Assembly (NCBI GenBank): GCA_016508695.1
Contig: VNKQ01000004.1
Location: forward strand, 2,480,001-2,544,000
Direction of reading: 5' to 3'
From: Hyphodiscus hymeniophilus
Taxonomy: Eukaryota; Ascomycota; Leotiomycetes; Helotiales; Hyphodiscaceae
Length of the DNA stretch: 64,000 nt
The notes beneath the pieces were generated by a model. That model was not told where the DNA came from. It made no database searches and saw only the letters and a list, made by a program, of their open reading frames with translations. Below are positions 1 to 11,274 of this stretch, in pieces. A program made the translations under genes and the position numbers. How positions within the stretch are numbered: position 1 is the stretch's first letter; each line of letters begins with the position of its first letter.

Positions 1-997
1 CTTCTTGGTGGCAAGTCGACCTTCTCGATTCTTGGGTTGATATTGAGTGTGGACTGTAAGAACGCCTGATAGGATTTGTTGTATAGTTGTGGATGGAAGA
101 CCGAAGAGTCAGGCTCATCCATATCGATCGAGGGAAAGTCGGCGATATCAATCTCCATCCCAAGGATGGATAGAGCAGTGCCCTTGATCGAGCTCAAATT
201 AGAGTTTCCAGGTGATACGCCGAGATAGTTATCTCCCGTACATCCAGCACGAAACTTGGGCAACGCCCGAAACATGTTTGTCTCCTGCTGCTGAGCTGCC
301 AAAACATCTCTAGCTTGGGGATATTCAGTAGACGGAGCAAATGACGGACGTTGGGCATTCGAAAGCGTTTGCGTGTATTCGTAAGTTGAGTTTTGGTATC
401 CATTTTGACCCTTTGTATCACCAGCGTTCCGCGCCAAACGTTGTTCCAATTGTTGCACTCGGAGATGCAGGTCGCGGTTCTGCTGCTCCAGTCCTTCGAC
501 ATAGCCTCGAGATGTCGCTCGCCCCGTTATTCGATCGGTAGTCCGACATTCTGTATTGTTTTGCAAGCATGGCGAGCAGCCGCCTGGAAGCCCATCGCAT
601 CTTATCTTTCGAATCTGCAGAAGGAATTAGATCTTGAGTTTAATTGTATGCCCCACGTCGAATTGCCCGCAACATCCCAACCCGATCACTCAGGTCCTTC
701 TGAACGCTCTAACCTCCACACACCCCTCATGTCGTAGGACGCGCCATCCGGTTCAGCTCGCAACAGCTCACAATATTGGCGCAATGGGAGGTTTCTTCCA
801 GATATTGCTGGTGACAGAAACCCTCAGGGTTCTTAAAAGACAGGGCATCTCACCTTACAGCGGTCGCAAGCCTGACCGGTTCTAGACGACGATTGCAATC
901 GCTTCTTTACAGCACTCGAGAACTCCTCTGGGTGTTCAGTCTTGATCTGTTTAGTAGTACCATTATTGTCGACCTCGTCGGCAGTTCGCTTCGACAT
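1..997 (-). CDS. Zn2Cys6 transcription factor, 5' part (runs off left edge)
   Basis: Fungal binuclear zinc-cluster regulator, presumed nuclear DNA-binding protein. Exon 1 is 854-997 and exon 2 is 1-614, joined over a 239-bp GTGAGA...CAG intron. Splicing creates a perfect cluster: CDRC in exon 1, then K and IRKIRC with six residues between cysteines 2 and 3, then CSPC and a final C in NNTEC. The cluster lies at residues about 43-70. A linker (TDRITGRATSRGYVEGLEQQ) and a short coiled coil (QNRDLHLRVQQLEQRL) follow, the usual dimerisation layout. I chose the ATG at 997 because an acidic-basic N-terminus (KRTADEVD) leads straight into the cluster; an upstream in-frame start at 1192 would not use ATG. 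The regulatory domain lies outside the window, so target genes cannot be inferred. It is not the same gene as the regulator at 15742. Confidence 0.85.
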
Positions 998-2489
998 TTT
1001 TGGAGGATGCGCAGGGTTGTTCTTGGGGTGAAGGCAAGTTCCGCGGAGCTCTCCTTGCTGCTGCTCAACATTGCCGTTATTCGGAATTGCTACTGAAAGC
1101 GCATACGGTGGCGAGAAATTGGCCTGTTGATTGTATCGAGATCGCAATTGTGTGAAAGAAGAACTCAGTTGGGAGCAATCTTGAGCAACCACGCTAAAAC
1201 TCGGATCATCGATTTTGGGGCTCCCGCCGTCAACACAGTCAGGTAGAATACAGTCGGCCGAAGAAACGCAGATCGAACTCTATTGAAGGGACAATATTTC
1301 GAGCTTCAGACCATTGTTCTAGAGCCAGTAGTGGGTTCTATGGCCCATGATACTTCCTACCCCACTGACGGTACCTGAGTACCAACAGCGACTTCTACAG
1401 ATAAGGTACGAGTTGCGGCAAGATGGCCCAGTTTCTGACCAAGGCGGCGCCAACATCAGCAGCACACGGCTACATTCTTCTCAATGGCCAAAGCCGGTGC
1501 AACAAATCCAACCCCATGCCGCTTCCGCAGACATGGGCAATCACTATTTCGACGGCCCTTTGGAGAAGGCATGAATTGTGTCCCGATAGCTTAGCTGTTT
1601 GCAGACTAACATGTCTCCTCAACGGCATGCCCACCGTCTACTCGTAAGGATTCCCAAGCCTTATCATTCCCTGGCGTATGGGCTCCCTTACCGTCATTTC
1701 CAGGGACTGCGGGAATGGGCCTGCATTGGAAACGACGGTACCTTGATACTGGAAGCCAATCGTGAGAATTCCGCGACTACGGATCTATCGCCCAGCCACC
1801 GTTAACACTACCACTGTTTCAGAGAGTGTCTCAAGAAATCGCACATCCTTTGTGCAAGCGAGCTTCATCTTGCCGCATTGGATATGGTTTGAGCTTATAT
1901 CTTCCGAGCTGAAGGAGCTCGAAAAGATTCTTTGCACCTGGCTTAACTCTCGGCTTTGTGTCACGAAAGAAGGCTCAGAGGAATCAAAGTCAGTCTCTAG
2001 GCCTGGTAGCCGTGGCCATTCTGTGCCCCTCTCCATCTACTCGGTGGCCATTTCCCGAGCTCACAGTTCGATACAGTCTCTCTTCTTCGCGTTCATCCTT
2101 TGAAGTCTGGACATCAGTGCCATACACTGTGTTGAGTATGGAGACTGATTCGGGGGGAGGGTGGGGTGTGCCGAGTATCGCGGTCAAATGCTGTGGAATA
2201 ACTGTGTCAGTATAAGATGTGCTTTTGACACAAGCTTTCCGCCGTCAGGCCCTTTCCCGCCAGTAGTGCAATTCAGAGGGCCCAGATGCATTGCCACGTG
2301 GTCCTACATCGAAAACCTGACTGAGCGAATGTGGAGTTAAGCTTCTGAGTTGAGCCTCTTCGTTACTTCTGCTTCATGATGGTTCTGCAGGTTTGTAGTC
2401 AGCAGGATTATTTTTATATATTGCCTACTCTTACTCTAGCTGTTCCTACTTAAAAACACATTTTCGGAACTCCACAGCTCATGGCTTCC
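998..2489. other. Intergenic, upstream of the Zn2Cys6 gene
   Basis: About 1.5 kb that should hold the promoter and 5' UTR of the leftward regulator. Several overlapping frames of 60-110 codons occur, but none has recognisable domains, splice partners or consistent composition. I see no repeat or RNA gene. Confidence 0.5.
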
Positions 2490-2561
2490 TTATCGAACAA
2501 TATGTGGCAAGCAACGAGCTCTCAAAGACTTCCAGCACTTTTCTAGTACGTCAGGCCAGAT

Positions 2562-2943
2562 GCTTACCATACTGGACACCGCCAGCATAGATTTCCCCCA
2601 ACAAGAGACAACACCCACCAAGGCAACTGACGATGGGGATGGTTCTATACCGAAGTGCGATTCTACCGCCAAGGCAAGGCAGCAGATTCCCCCCGCGATG
2701 GATAAAGAACTCTCTTTTGTTTGTTGACTCGGACAACGAAGTCCTTGACCCTGTTCTTAAAGGAGCTGATGTCGATAAAGCCAATATCGATAGAGCCAAT
2801 ATCGTTCAAGAAGATATCGATCAGGAACATGTCGATCAGGGAGATGTCGATTAGAAAGATGTCGATTAGGAAGATGTCGATCAGGAAGGTGTCGATCAGG
2901 AAGATGTCGATCATGAGGATGCAAGCATACTGACTCCCTGATT
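2562..2943 (+). pseudogene. Degenerate coding relic with pentapeptide repeat
   Basis: A plus-strand frame starts with ATG at 2562 and reads as plausible protein for about 53 codons (TASIDFPQQETTPTKATDDG, then MDKELSF), then stops. One base out of frame it continues as SDNEVLDPVLKGADVD into a run of D-V-D-Q-E pentapeptides. Two repeat units carry TAG where neighbours have CAG, which is the C-to-T change expected from RIP or deamination. I infer a decayed gene with one frameshift and two nonsense changes. No family is recognised, and the minus strand over the same stretch is also partly open, so strand choice is uncertain. Confidence 0.35.
2765..2914. repeat. 15-bp minisatellite, 10 units
   Basis: Ten consecutive 15-base units of the type GATGTCGATCAGGAA, exact in period but diverged in sequence. 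Outer units (GCCAATATCGATAGA) are the most different. In the plus frame each unit gives D-V-D-Q-E. The period of exactly five codons suggests expansion inside a coding frame. Confidence 0.85.
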
Positions 2944-3440
2944 GGTATAATCTTACAGTCATCAAGGGTTGAGGCTTGAAGGCTGGGCATCGCGGTCCAA
3001 ATATCAGAAATGGACATTGTCTTGATATTATCAGGAACGATGCTATCCAGAAGAGCTTCAAACTGCTCTGCTTTATCATCATAAGGAAGGTTCGTTCCAA
3101 CCTCTTGCTTCGCCACTGCTAACATCAATCCATATCCTGTTCCCTTCAGAAGTTTGGAACGACACGTATAGAGCGAATCCTGTCTACACATTTTAAGTGT
3201 CGACAGATAGTCAACTGCCATGTTGCACTCACACATCTTGGCCTACGCCTCCAGCTGTTGGGTTCTGGTGAGTGTGGACTGAAATAGACTTTATGGTACG
3301 GGGGGTGCCCTTCGCAGTCCAATTTATGGTGTCTGTCTCTGGATGGAAAGTCTTGCAGCACAGTCGCAATATGTGAGACAACCTACAAATGCTGAACTGG
3401 TGGAACTGTTTAAGTGATTTCCTGATTGTAGAAATTGAGT
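2926..3440 (-). pseudogene. Possible decayed coding stretch, unknown family
   Basis: On the minus strand, two adjacent frames read as ordinary protein. The upstream one contains CCKTFHPETDTINWTAKGTP and ends GGVGQDV at an in-frame TGA near 3237. The second resumes at VDYLSTLKMCRQ and runs through GTNLPYDDKAEQFEALLDSI to STLDD near 2955, where a GTAAG occurs. They could be joined by removing 18 bases that look like GTGAGT...CAG, but that is far too short for a real intron. I see no family signature and no ATG that clearly starts the gene. Read it as a probable broken gene or fragment. Confidence 0.3.
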
Positions 3441-4067
3441 GTCACCTCATACCACATCAAACCATACTTTTGGGAGACTCGTCTTTCGTGGAGAGATTCT
3501 CTTGCTCCTTCACACGATCTACGAAATATAGTCACGTGACACTGAAGCGGCCCAAAAAACAGTAGGGGTATCGAGCTTAGAGATAGCGCTTATGCACGCG
3601 AGCCCAGTCCTTTTAGAGTAATTTAATCCTTCTCACACTCTTTTCCTATTAAGTTCTTAACATCCTTCCCACTTCCTTACTTCCTTCACATTACTTAAAC
3701 CTGTTTCTTACACGCGTGTCACATCAGAATCTGTGCTTTTCTTCAACTGATCGAGGATTCTAAACTGCACGACTGCATTGTGTGAAGAGAACTGAAGGAA
3801 AGCGGGGTCGTGTGATAATCGTAACTTCTTCCTAAGCAGCTCCTAGTCGGAACGCACCCCTGGTCGATGAAAATCCTGTGGATTTTCCTGCTCAAAGCTT
3901 TCCAATTTCCAAGTCTGTCACACAAAACTCCACGAAAGAGCATGTTTCAGTAGTAAATATCTACCCCTACGCTGTCGCCCAAGTACCTATAGCATTGCCG
4001 GATTGAGAGACCCCACGCGACTTGTACCATATGCCCACGCGCCAGAGTCCATTAAATTTTCGAAGTC
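3441..4067. other. Intergenic, permease promoter region
   Basis: Holds the upstream region of the permease at 4068. Pyrimidine-rich stretches (about 3620-3720) resemble a fungal core promoter. A CACGTGA-like ACGTGAC occurs near 3533. No gene is supported. Confidence 0.5.
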
Positions 4068-5998
4068 ATGGATACCGAACGCCTCAGCGAAAAGACTTCA
4101 GATACAGACCGGTTGGCGCTTCTAGGAAAAAAGCAAGTCTTGAAGCGACGATTCGGCCTCATATCGATTTTTGGGTTTGCAGTCTGTGAATTGATCACCT
4201 GGGAGACCGTCCTCGCTCTTTTTAGTCAGGGATTCAACAATGGAGGACCAGCAGGCCTAGTATATGGGTTTCTGATTGCATGGCTTTCGACGCTGTCGGT
4301 TTATACGGTCATTTCGGAGCTTGCTTCCATGGCACCAATTGCTGGAGGTCAATATTACTGGGTCAGCAACTCTCCCAAAGCACTACCCAGACATGGTCAC
4401 CATTCGAAGAACGCAGCTTTTGTGAATGCTTACTTACAATCTAAACTTAGGTCTACATGCTCGCCCCGCCTCGTTACAAGATATTCTCGAGTTACATCGT
4501 GGGGTGGCTAACATCACTTGCATGGATTGCAACTGTAGCCACAGAATCAATATTCGCTGGAACAATGATTCAAGGACTGATAATCCTGGACAATCCTGAT
4601 TATGTTAGCAAGCAATGGCAAGGAACACTCTTGGCTTGGCTGGTCATTGCGGTTGCCATATTCATCAACGTCGTTATTCCGGGTCTTCTACCGAGGTTCG
4701 AAACATTCATTCTAGTATTCCACATTGCTGGATTTATCACCATCTTATCAGTCCTGTGGGTATACTCACCGCATGGATCTGTTTCTTCTGTTTTCGCCAC
4801 GAGTTTGAATGAAGGAGGCTGGCCAACTCAAGGCTTGTCGTATTGTGTGGGATTCTTGGGCAATGTTGCAACTTTTGTTGGAGCTGATGCTTCTGTTCAC
4901 ATGGCGGAAGAGATTTCGAACGCAGCTGTGAATATCCCAAGAGCGATCTGTGGAAGCATGATCCTGGTAAGCTTTCAGAACCAGTAAATCCCTTTTCGGA
5001 CGGTGTCACCAACGTGAATCTTGCGCTTCATGAAGACTCCTAGAATATAGCGAGCAATTACTGACTTCACAATCTTGCAGAATGGCCTCATCGGCTTTGT
5101 CATGATGCTCACAGTACTATTCTGTCTAGGAGATGTCGACACAGTCCTCGATACAGACACAGGATTCCCTTTCATTCAGATCTTCGTCGACAGTGTCAAG
5201 AATGTAGCAGGCGCTACAGCCATGGTTGCAGTTGTCTTGGCTCTTACGTGGGCTTGCGCAATTGGAATCACAACGACAGCTTCAAGAATGACATGGTCAT
5301 TCGCTCGAGATCGAGGGACGCCGTTCTCGAGATTTATCAGCAAGGTCGAGGCACGAACTCAAGTTCCTGCCATTGCGGTTGGCGTCGTCACGCTCTTGGC
5401 CGCCCTTCTGACCTTGATATACGTCGGCTCTTACACAGCCTTCAATGACGTGATATCTCTCACTATCACCGGCTTCTACGGCTCTTACTTTCTGCCTTCT
5501 GCATTACTGCTCTATCATCGTATCAAAGGGAACGTTGTACGAGCAGGACCCCAAGCTGAAGATATCCAGCTGGATCCAGAGACGAACTTTCCACCCGGAC
5601 CATCAGCAGGAATAGCCACGACGAAGAAGATGAGTAAAGAGACTGAAGGAGAGAAGAGTGACGACAGTACACCGGCCACTGTACCAGGTACAGACATAGA
5701 GGAGGGGATTGCCCAAGCTCAGTTGATTTGGGGGCCGTGGCATGTGCCGGGTATCCTAGGCATCATCAACAACGCTTACGCGTGCGTGTACATGATCTTC
5801 GTCATTTTCTGGTCTGTTTGGCCGCCTGTCACTCCCGTCGATGCGGCGACGATGAACTATTCCGTTCTCGTTACTGGAGGCGTTATCATCTTCAGCATCA
5901 TCTGGTATTGGATCAGAGGGAGGAAGGAATACAAGGGACCGTTGATCGACGACGAGGTGAAGTCTGCGATGCGAGTTGGTTCTATCGCTGCCATATAA
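4068..5998 (+). CDS. Amino-acid/GABA/choline-type permease (APC superfamily)
   Basis: Secondary active transporter, presumably in the plasma membrane, moving an amino acid, GABA or choline-like substrate with protons. Exons are 4068-4361, 4451-4966 and 5081-5998, with introns of 89 and 114 bp and matching phases, giving 575 residues. The first membrane helix is RRFGLISIFGFAVCELITWE. The family's core signature is visible: ASMAPIAGGQYYW at the end of exon 1 joined to VYMLAPPRYKIFSSYIVGW in exon 2, then HMAEEISNAAVNIPRA before the second intron and SRMTWSFARDRGTPFS in exon 3. A hydrophilic loop (about residues 440-490, with EKSDDSTPATVPG) precedes the last two helices. Length and layout fit fungal GABA permease/choline transporter relatives (UGA4/HNM1 group). 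Which substrate is used cannot be read from sequence. No transport-gene neighbours support a cluster. Confidence 0.92.
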
Positions 5999-6537
5999 AG
6001 AAGAGATTTCGCCGTGGCTCCCAAGCTTGCCGCTGCTCGAGATGAGCAAAGCAATCAACAAGACTTTTCTGACTCCTTTCGTCCCTTGGTTGATCTCCGC
6101 GGCTCTGAATGTGGGGTAATCGAGAACGAGCGGATGCGTGTCTTCGCGACGCTTGCTTCCATTAAATCTGACTCTTAGCGCTAGGTAGCTTGTTGAATAC
6201 GACGAGGCTCACGAAGTATTCTTTTGTCATCTATTGGACCTGAAGATCATGGTGCAATCCCGGAAGCGCTGAGCAATAAGCTTTAAGTGTGAAATGGTGC
6301 CAAAATGCCCAATGACCATGACGCAGCGCCTCAATCTGTCTGTCAATATGATCGGATTTCGGCAGTCAGCGATGTCTCAGCATTTCGTTCAGGGGCTTGA
6401 AGGGAGTAAAACTGCTGCTTTGTAGATCGTAAGACATGCATGGGTACAGGAATAATGCAGCGAAGTCCTAGGCTCATATCTTGAATCCCGGAGCCGATCT
6501 GCTTTCAGGGCATGTTCACGAATTTATTAAAACAATC
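5999..6537. other. Intergenic between permease and MYND relic
   Basis: Convergent gap holding the 3' side of the permease and of the disabled MYND gene. I see no open frame of note, repeat or RNA signal. Confidence 0.5.
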
Positions 6538-7411
6538 CTAAGTGGGTCTTTCTCTTGACCTCGCTTTTGGAAATCGAAAGAATGGGTAGCGCTGGTGGAG
6601 CCTGAGACACAATTGGTTGGAGACTTCTTGTGAGTCGACATAAAGTCGGTGTGGGTACTTACATTGGTAGAAGATATGGCTAATAGAAACGTTTTGAGGA
6701 AAGAATTTTCGATGCAAGGCTGGACTTGAACCTTTCAGCGAATGTCCTCGATGCTGTAGACTGTATCGGTAACTCGGGCCCCCATAAATCGTACAATAGT
6801 CAGCGACAGTGCGAAGGTCACTCAATGTAATATCTCGACTGGTGGGTTACGGGCCATCCAGCCTACCCTCTTGGCTGAGCAGGACGATTGGCCCTGCCCA
6901 ATCGTGTTGGACTTTGCCTTTTGTTGCGTCAACAATTGCACGATTGAGCTTCGATCCATCTTGTCCAAATGTACTTCGACAGCAGGTGACAAGTGTGTGA
7001 TCAATATTCTTGGCTCTGAAGTCGTTCATGGCAATAACCTCACGTTCAAACGAGAGCCTAGTATTTCTCCATGCTGGCCCTAGGAACGGTTTAACGATAG
7101 GGTTGTCGAAAGCTTCGTCTCCAGTCTCCAGCGTCGGTCTTTTGTGTTCAACCCAGATGAGCTCGGGCGTCTTGGAATCGGGAGGGGAAAGGATGCCGAG
7201 CTTATGTGAAGGGGAGGGTCGGGAGGAGAGGTTTTGAGTTTCTTGCACAGGTGCTTGTGTAGTGGCCAGTCAGTTTTCTGGCACTCTTGACTGTAGTGTA
7301 TGTGGAGCGGTGTGACACGCAAGCTTTGCCGGGAGAATTGCAGAGGCTACACATTTTCGCAGTGGTGGAAGAGGAGGCCATCGTGGACGTTAAAGGTGCT
7401 GAACCGAGCAT
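6538..7411 (-). pseudogene. Disabled MYND zinc-finger protein gene
   Basis: Three minus-strand fragments in different frames together spell a fungal MYND-finger protein. Near 7411-7320 is the N-terminus with KMCSLCNSPGKAC. After a frame change, 7310-7225 gives SQECQKTDWPLHKHLCKKL, the second half of the finger. After another change, 7230-6850 gives SSRPSPSHKLGILSPPDSK, ELIWVEHKR and ATKGKVQHDWAGPIV. An in-frame TAA near 6845 separates this from TSRDITLSDLRTVADYCTIY. The expected YCS of the finger reads HYS. Two frameshifts and one stop make a functional product unlikely. Small introns at the frame changes were considered, but the only candidates are 28 bases or shorter. Such MYND proteins form expanded families in some Leotiomycetes, from general knowledge. 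Confidence 0.65.
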
Positions 7412-8067
7412 TTCGCTGAGTTCCGAGATAGTGGGCTGTCAGATCGCTCACCGCCCGGAGATTATAACGCGCTAGTACACCAGATCACGTGACTGTATCA
7501 CGACCTGTTTGAGTCCTTTATGTTTCCTTGCGTCCACGTTCGAACTTCACCGAACTCTATGATGGATATACCAGGGTAAAGTATCGTAAAATAACACTCT
7601 CACACTATCAATCAGAGGTCACATTCATGGGGACATCTATCGCCATCCCGTTCTTCGGCTTCTGTTTGCATCCAATGCTTTGCTAATCACTGGGCTTCGT
7701 ACGCATGCGGTATGCGGTAATTTGCATATATTGGCTTGACTGTTGAACTGCACATGCACGCACCTTTACTGGTGTCATCAGCGGATGAATAGAGACTTGT
7801 GGCTTTGGGCGTTCATTACAAAGTGGGTTGGGACTGCCCACAGTGGTCTTGGGGCTTCGAACGCTGAACACAGCCATCTGGAATCAGTGCGCAACTTGCG
7901 CGTCCATCCCTCGACGTTTAGTTTCCTCGGGTTGGATATAAGACCAGTCCCTATCATGTCGCTTCCGTGGGTTCTGTCTTTGTTGTTCTACAAGCACGCA
8001 GAACCTTCTGTAGTATTTTCTCAGTCTCCACGGGCATCAGTATCCTCAATCTCTATCAGGCTCAATC
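7412..8067. other. Intergenic upstream of MARVEL-like gene
   Basis: Divergent gap between the MYND relic and the MARVEL-like gene. A CACGTGA motif sits near 7488. The stretch 7880-8060 is pyrimidine-rich and likely the core promoter/5' UTR of the gene at 8068. No other gene is supported. Confidence 0.45.
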
Positions 8068-8915
8068 ATGGGTACAGGTTCTAAAGTCGTCTCTGTTTTT
8101 CTTCGTCTTGGAGAGCTTTGCTCTGCCGCTATCGTTGCAGGTCTTGTTGGAGAGGTTCGTGTTCTCAGACGCTCACCGCTAGCATCAAGGGCAGTGAGAG
8201 AAGATCTGTCTCCTTGTATCCGAACTGGCGTAGCAAGCTTTATCTGACAGGAGCAATGATGATAACCAGATCTGCATAGTATCTCCATTATGTCAGTAAC
8301 GCCCATGACCACGCTCCCTCGCGATTGGTCTACACCATTACGCTTGCCGGCATAAGCATGCTCGTTGCTCTCGTCTGCATGATCCCACTCGAGGTCTTAT
8401 TCTTCGGGTTTGCCCTCGACGCGGTGCTTTTTGTGATGTGGATGGTTTCCTTCGGGCTTCTCGCAAGCGTAAGCCTCCCACCTTCTCGATCATAGCAGAG
8501 CTGACAACGAGAAACAGCTCACTGGATCCGGCGGTTGTAATTCCGTGTGGTTCTATTCGTCCTGGGGATACTACTGGGGCGGTTGGTATTCTGCTCCTGT
8601 CTTCCCGAACCAGAGCGTCGTCGGCACCGCAGCTTGTGGAAAGTGGCGTGCTACGCTTGCTTGGGCCTTCATTGGTGGGATTCTTTGGCTGATCAGTGCC
8701 ATTCTCGTAAGACGACCCCCGTATGAAGCAGGGTATGTGTTGAACGTCTTTAGGGAATATATGTTGTCTCTCGTCGCCATACTCGTCGTGAAGAGCGCAA
8801 TTCCGCCAGGGAGCAGAACTCCGTGGCAAACAAGAGAGCCTCTGCGGGCACTGAGGAGATGTCAATACGTGATGGTCCCGGCAGCCGAGCTGTGAATCCT
8901 ACAACAGTTGTTTGA
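8068..8915 (+). CDS. MARVEL-like four-helix membrane protein
   Basis: Small integral membrane protein, about 208 residues, resembling fungal MARVEL-domain proteins. Exons are 8068-8154, 8280-8468, 8518-8706 and 8754-8915; introns are 125, 49 and 47 bp, all phase 0. Exon 1 gives VVSVFLRLGELCSAAIVAGL, exon 2 joins as YLHYVSNAHDHAPSRLVYTI and a second and third helix, and exon 3 carries LTGSGGCNSVWFY, WGYYWGGW and ACGKWRATLAWAFIGGILW before helix four. Exon 4 is a charged tail rich in Arg and Glu (YVVSRRHTRREERNS), predicted cytosolic. All exons are needed: no single frame shows more than part of the protein. The first donor is the weaker GTTCGT. The gene faces the antiporter gene tail to tail (185 bp apart). 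Function is unknown beyond membrane association; such proteins are often linked to membrane microdomains. Confidence 0.82.
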
Positions 8916-9099
8916 TGGAAAATTTTGGTCCTTGGAATAGGCGAAAAGGATATGCTAGTAATTCACCTGAGCTTGGAATTTGTAGGCAAGTCGGGCGGAG
9001 TTTGGCGTTGGCGCATTTCGCTTGGATTTGTTTTTGAAAGTTCTACAGTTCTACATGCTTGTTCTCCCGTGAAACGCAGCAGAAGTTCATCTTCTTATA

Positions 9100-10712
9100 T
9101 TAGCTTGAGAGTTCATCCCCACTAACCTCAGGTTCACTGTCCCCATTCCCCACCTCATGATGCATACCATCCATAGGCTCACTCTCCTGGCCAATGAGTG
9201 GTGCACGTTCACCTTCCTTCCTTTGGAAATGGCCACCCACACTGATAGCCACCACACTCAAGCCATGCACAATCGTGCTTCCCAATACCACGAAACAGAT
9301 GACAGGCCATACAAGATGAATTGCATCCTCTTTCCTGCTATACGGCGGACCCGAAACACCTGCTCTAACTTCAGAACTCGACATCTCACTTCCAAGCTGG
9401 GCTCGGGCTTCCATGGCGAGGAATAATGCACCTGCGCCCATCGGCCCGATATGTCCACAGAATAGCGCCTCCCGGTAGGTTCGGAGGTCGGGGATGAAGC
9501 GCTTCAGGGCACAAACGATCGGTATGCGGCGGAAGACGAGAACGAGGACCAAGAATAGGAAAAGTTGCCAGATCCCGCAATGCGGGGTAATGTCTCGGGG
9601 GACGAATTTGTCCCAAGGAATGATGGCTCCAAAAAACACAAACAGACTGCTGTTGAGCATCATGTCGATAATAGTCGGGAATGGGAGGGATTTGGTCTTT
9701 TTAGAGAACCTATCAGCTTTTAGCATGGGTGTCTGCTGAAAGTTTGGGAAGAGCTCTTGAGTTTGGGGCCTGCCTTTAGAGGAGTGGTCCTTGGCCACAT
9801 ATCTCAAAAGCCCAGCTCCTCAACTCGGGAGCTCCAGCCAAAGGAGTAGCACGTAAGTACAGATAAGACGTACCAGCCATCATGCGCAAAGCCTACGCCT
9901 GCTCCAAATGCCACAAGAAAGTCATCGCTGCCGAGGATAGAACCCACTCCGACACAGAGTATAGCGAGAAGGAGATAGAAGACGACGAAAGAAGGTTGCG
10001 AGATATAACCTCGTGTATCCGAGAAACGAAGGGCTCTGTTGGCGATTGTGCCGATAAATATGCCAATCGCTAGTCCGAATGTACACTGCCAAAGGACAGT
10101 GAGGAGGAACCATGATTTGAAAGCAGTACCGAAGCCAGGATTATTTAACCACATCAGCCCAATGTATAGGAACGGGAAGGAAACTCCATCGTTGCAGGCA
10201 GATTCCGCCGACAGCAGATGCTTCAGTCTTCTTGGAACTCGCTCGCTGAATGTCGATTTCGATAGCACAGATGCTGCTAGGACTGGATCTGTCGGAGAAA
10301 GGCACGCGCCAATGATGAGGGCTGCGGGAATACTGGTCTGGAATATGAGGTACGCGAATAGCGAAGTGATGGCCCAGGAGAAGGTCATGACAGGTCCTAA
10401 GAACCACAAGACTGACTTCCAATGTCTGTTGAAATAGAACTTTGGAAGCTCAATTCCTACAGCGAAGCACTGCACCCCAACTATAACTCGAGTCAACTCC
10501 TGCACAATCTCGTCGTCCATACCCCAGTGTCTGGGTGTGAGCCAGTCTAAGACATAAGGCCCAAGAATTATTCCAAAGACTACAGCGAGGGGCGGTTCCG
10601 AGAGGTGAAGATGGTTCCTTAGAAAGAGTGAAAAGAGGGCGTAAAATATTAGAAAGGAGGATATCGTCAAGTATGCGATATGCGGTCCTGTTGGTTCCAG
10701 CTGGTCCCACAT
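9100..10712 (-). CDS. NHA1: Na+(K+)/H+ antiporter, NHA1/CPA1 family
   Basis: Membrane cation/proton exchanger for alkali-cation and pH homeostasis, by family. Exons are 9874-10712 and 9100-9709, joined over a 164-bp intron whose GTACGT donor and TAG acceptor restore W-FSKKTKS within the conserved stretch. The product is about 482 residues. The start at 10712 (MWDQLEPTGPHIAYLTISSF) matches the family's usual N-terminus. Ion-binding motifs are visible: SPTDPVLA (about residues 139-146) and AESACNDGVSFP with the Asn-Asp pair at about 174-175. Also typical are EPPLAVVFGIILGP and SSLFVFFGAIIPW. The C-terminal tail after the last helix (VVLGSTIVHGLSV) is only about 60 acidic residues, much shorter than the long regulatory tail of yeast Nha1, so regulation may differ. 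Confidence 0.9.
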
Positions 10713-11274
10713 TTTGGGTAACCTTGCCAAGAATATATGCCGTGTCGTTTAGAAGTACTTGTACCAACGCGTGGTGTGTCGGAGTCGCTGCGGCTCCGAA
10801 CTCCCAACAGTAGAGGCTATTAGATTGATATAATTGCCTGTGTGTGCTCTTCGATTAGAGTTGGATAATATTACCCTCGGTAGACATTTGACTTAGTGTT
10901 GGGACCAAAGGTAGTGCGTTTTGAGGAGTGATGATGTCACGTGCACGTGACATGAGCTCAATCAGCCTCTTCCTGGATATAAGGTAGCTACCTACACTAT
11001 CGATACCTCATGGGCGAAGGGATATTGTTGAGGTATCATCCTTCCGGTTGCAAATGATCGCGTAGTTGGAGCGAGTAGTAAAAATCTCTATACGCTGTGA
11101 CTCGATTTATGAGCCATGCTCGGGGAGGTCTGATTCGTCTTATGCCACCATTAACATACAGCCCAAGGCAATTCCACCTGAGCTTTTTCAACGCCTCGTA
11201 AGTGTGGATCACAATACACATATCGGAAAGAAATCTCTCCCAAGAGAACAAACGAGTACCATCGTTCGAAATCA
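10713..11274. other. Intergenic between antiporter and PEX2
   Basis: Upstream region of the antiporter and downstream of PEX2. It contains the palindromic run CACGTGCACGTGACATG near 10937-10953, two overlapping CACGTG-type E-boxes that could bind bHLH regulators. No coding signal. Confidence 0.5.
10936..10952. promoter_or_regulatory. Overlapping CACGTG/GTGCAC palindromes
   Basis: TCACGTGCACGTGACATG contains two E-box-like CACGTG cores sharing bases, about 230 bp upstream of the antiporter start. E-boxes of this sequence bind bHLH factors in fungi; involvement here is inference only. Confidence 0.4.

Noticed and set aside
1347..2215. Overlapping plus-strand frames of 60-113 codons
   Set aside because: No domain, no consistent splice structure and unlikely composition; treated as intergenic.
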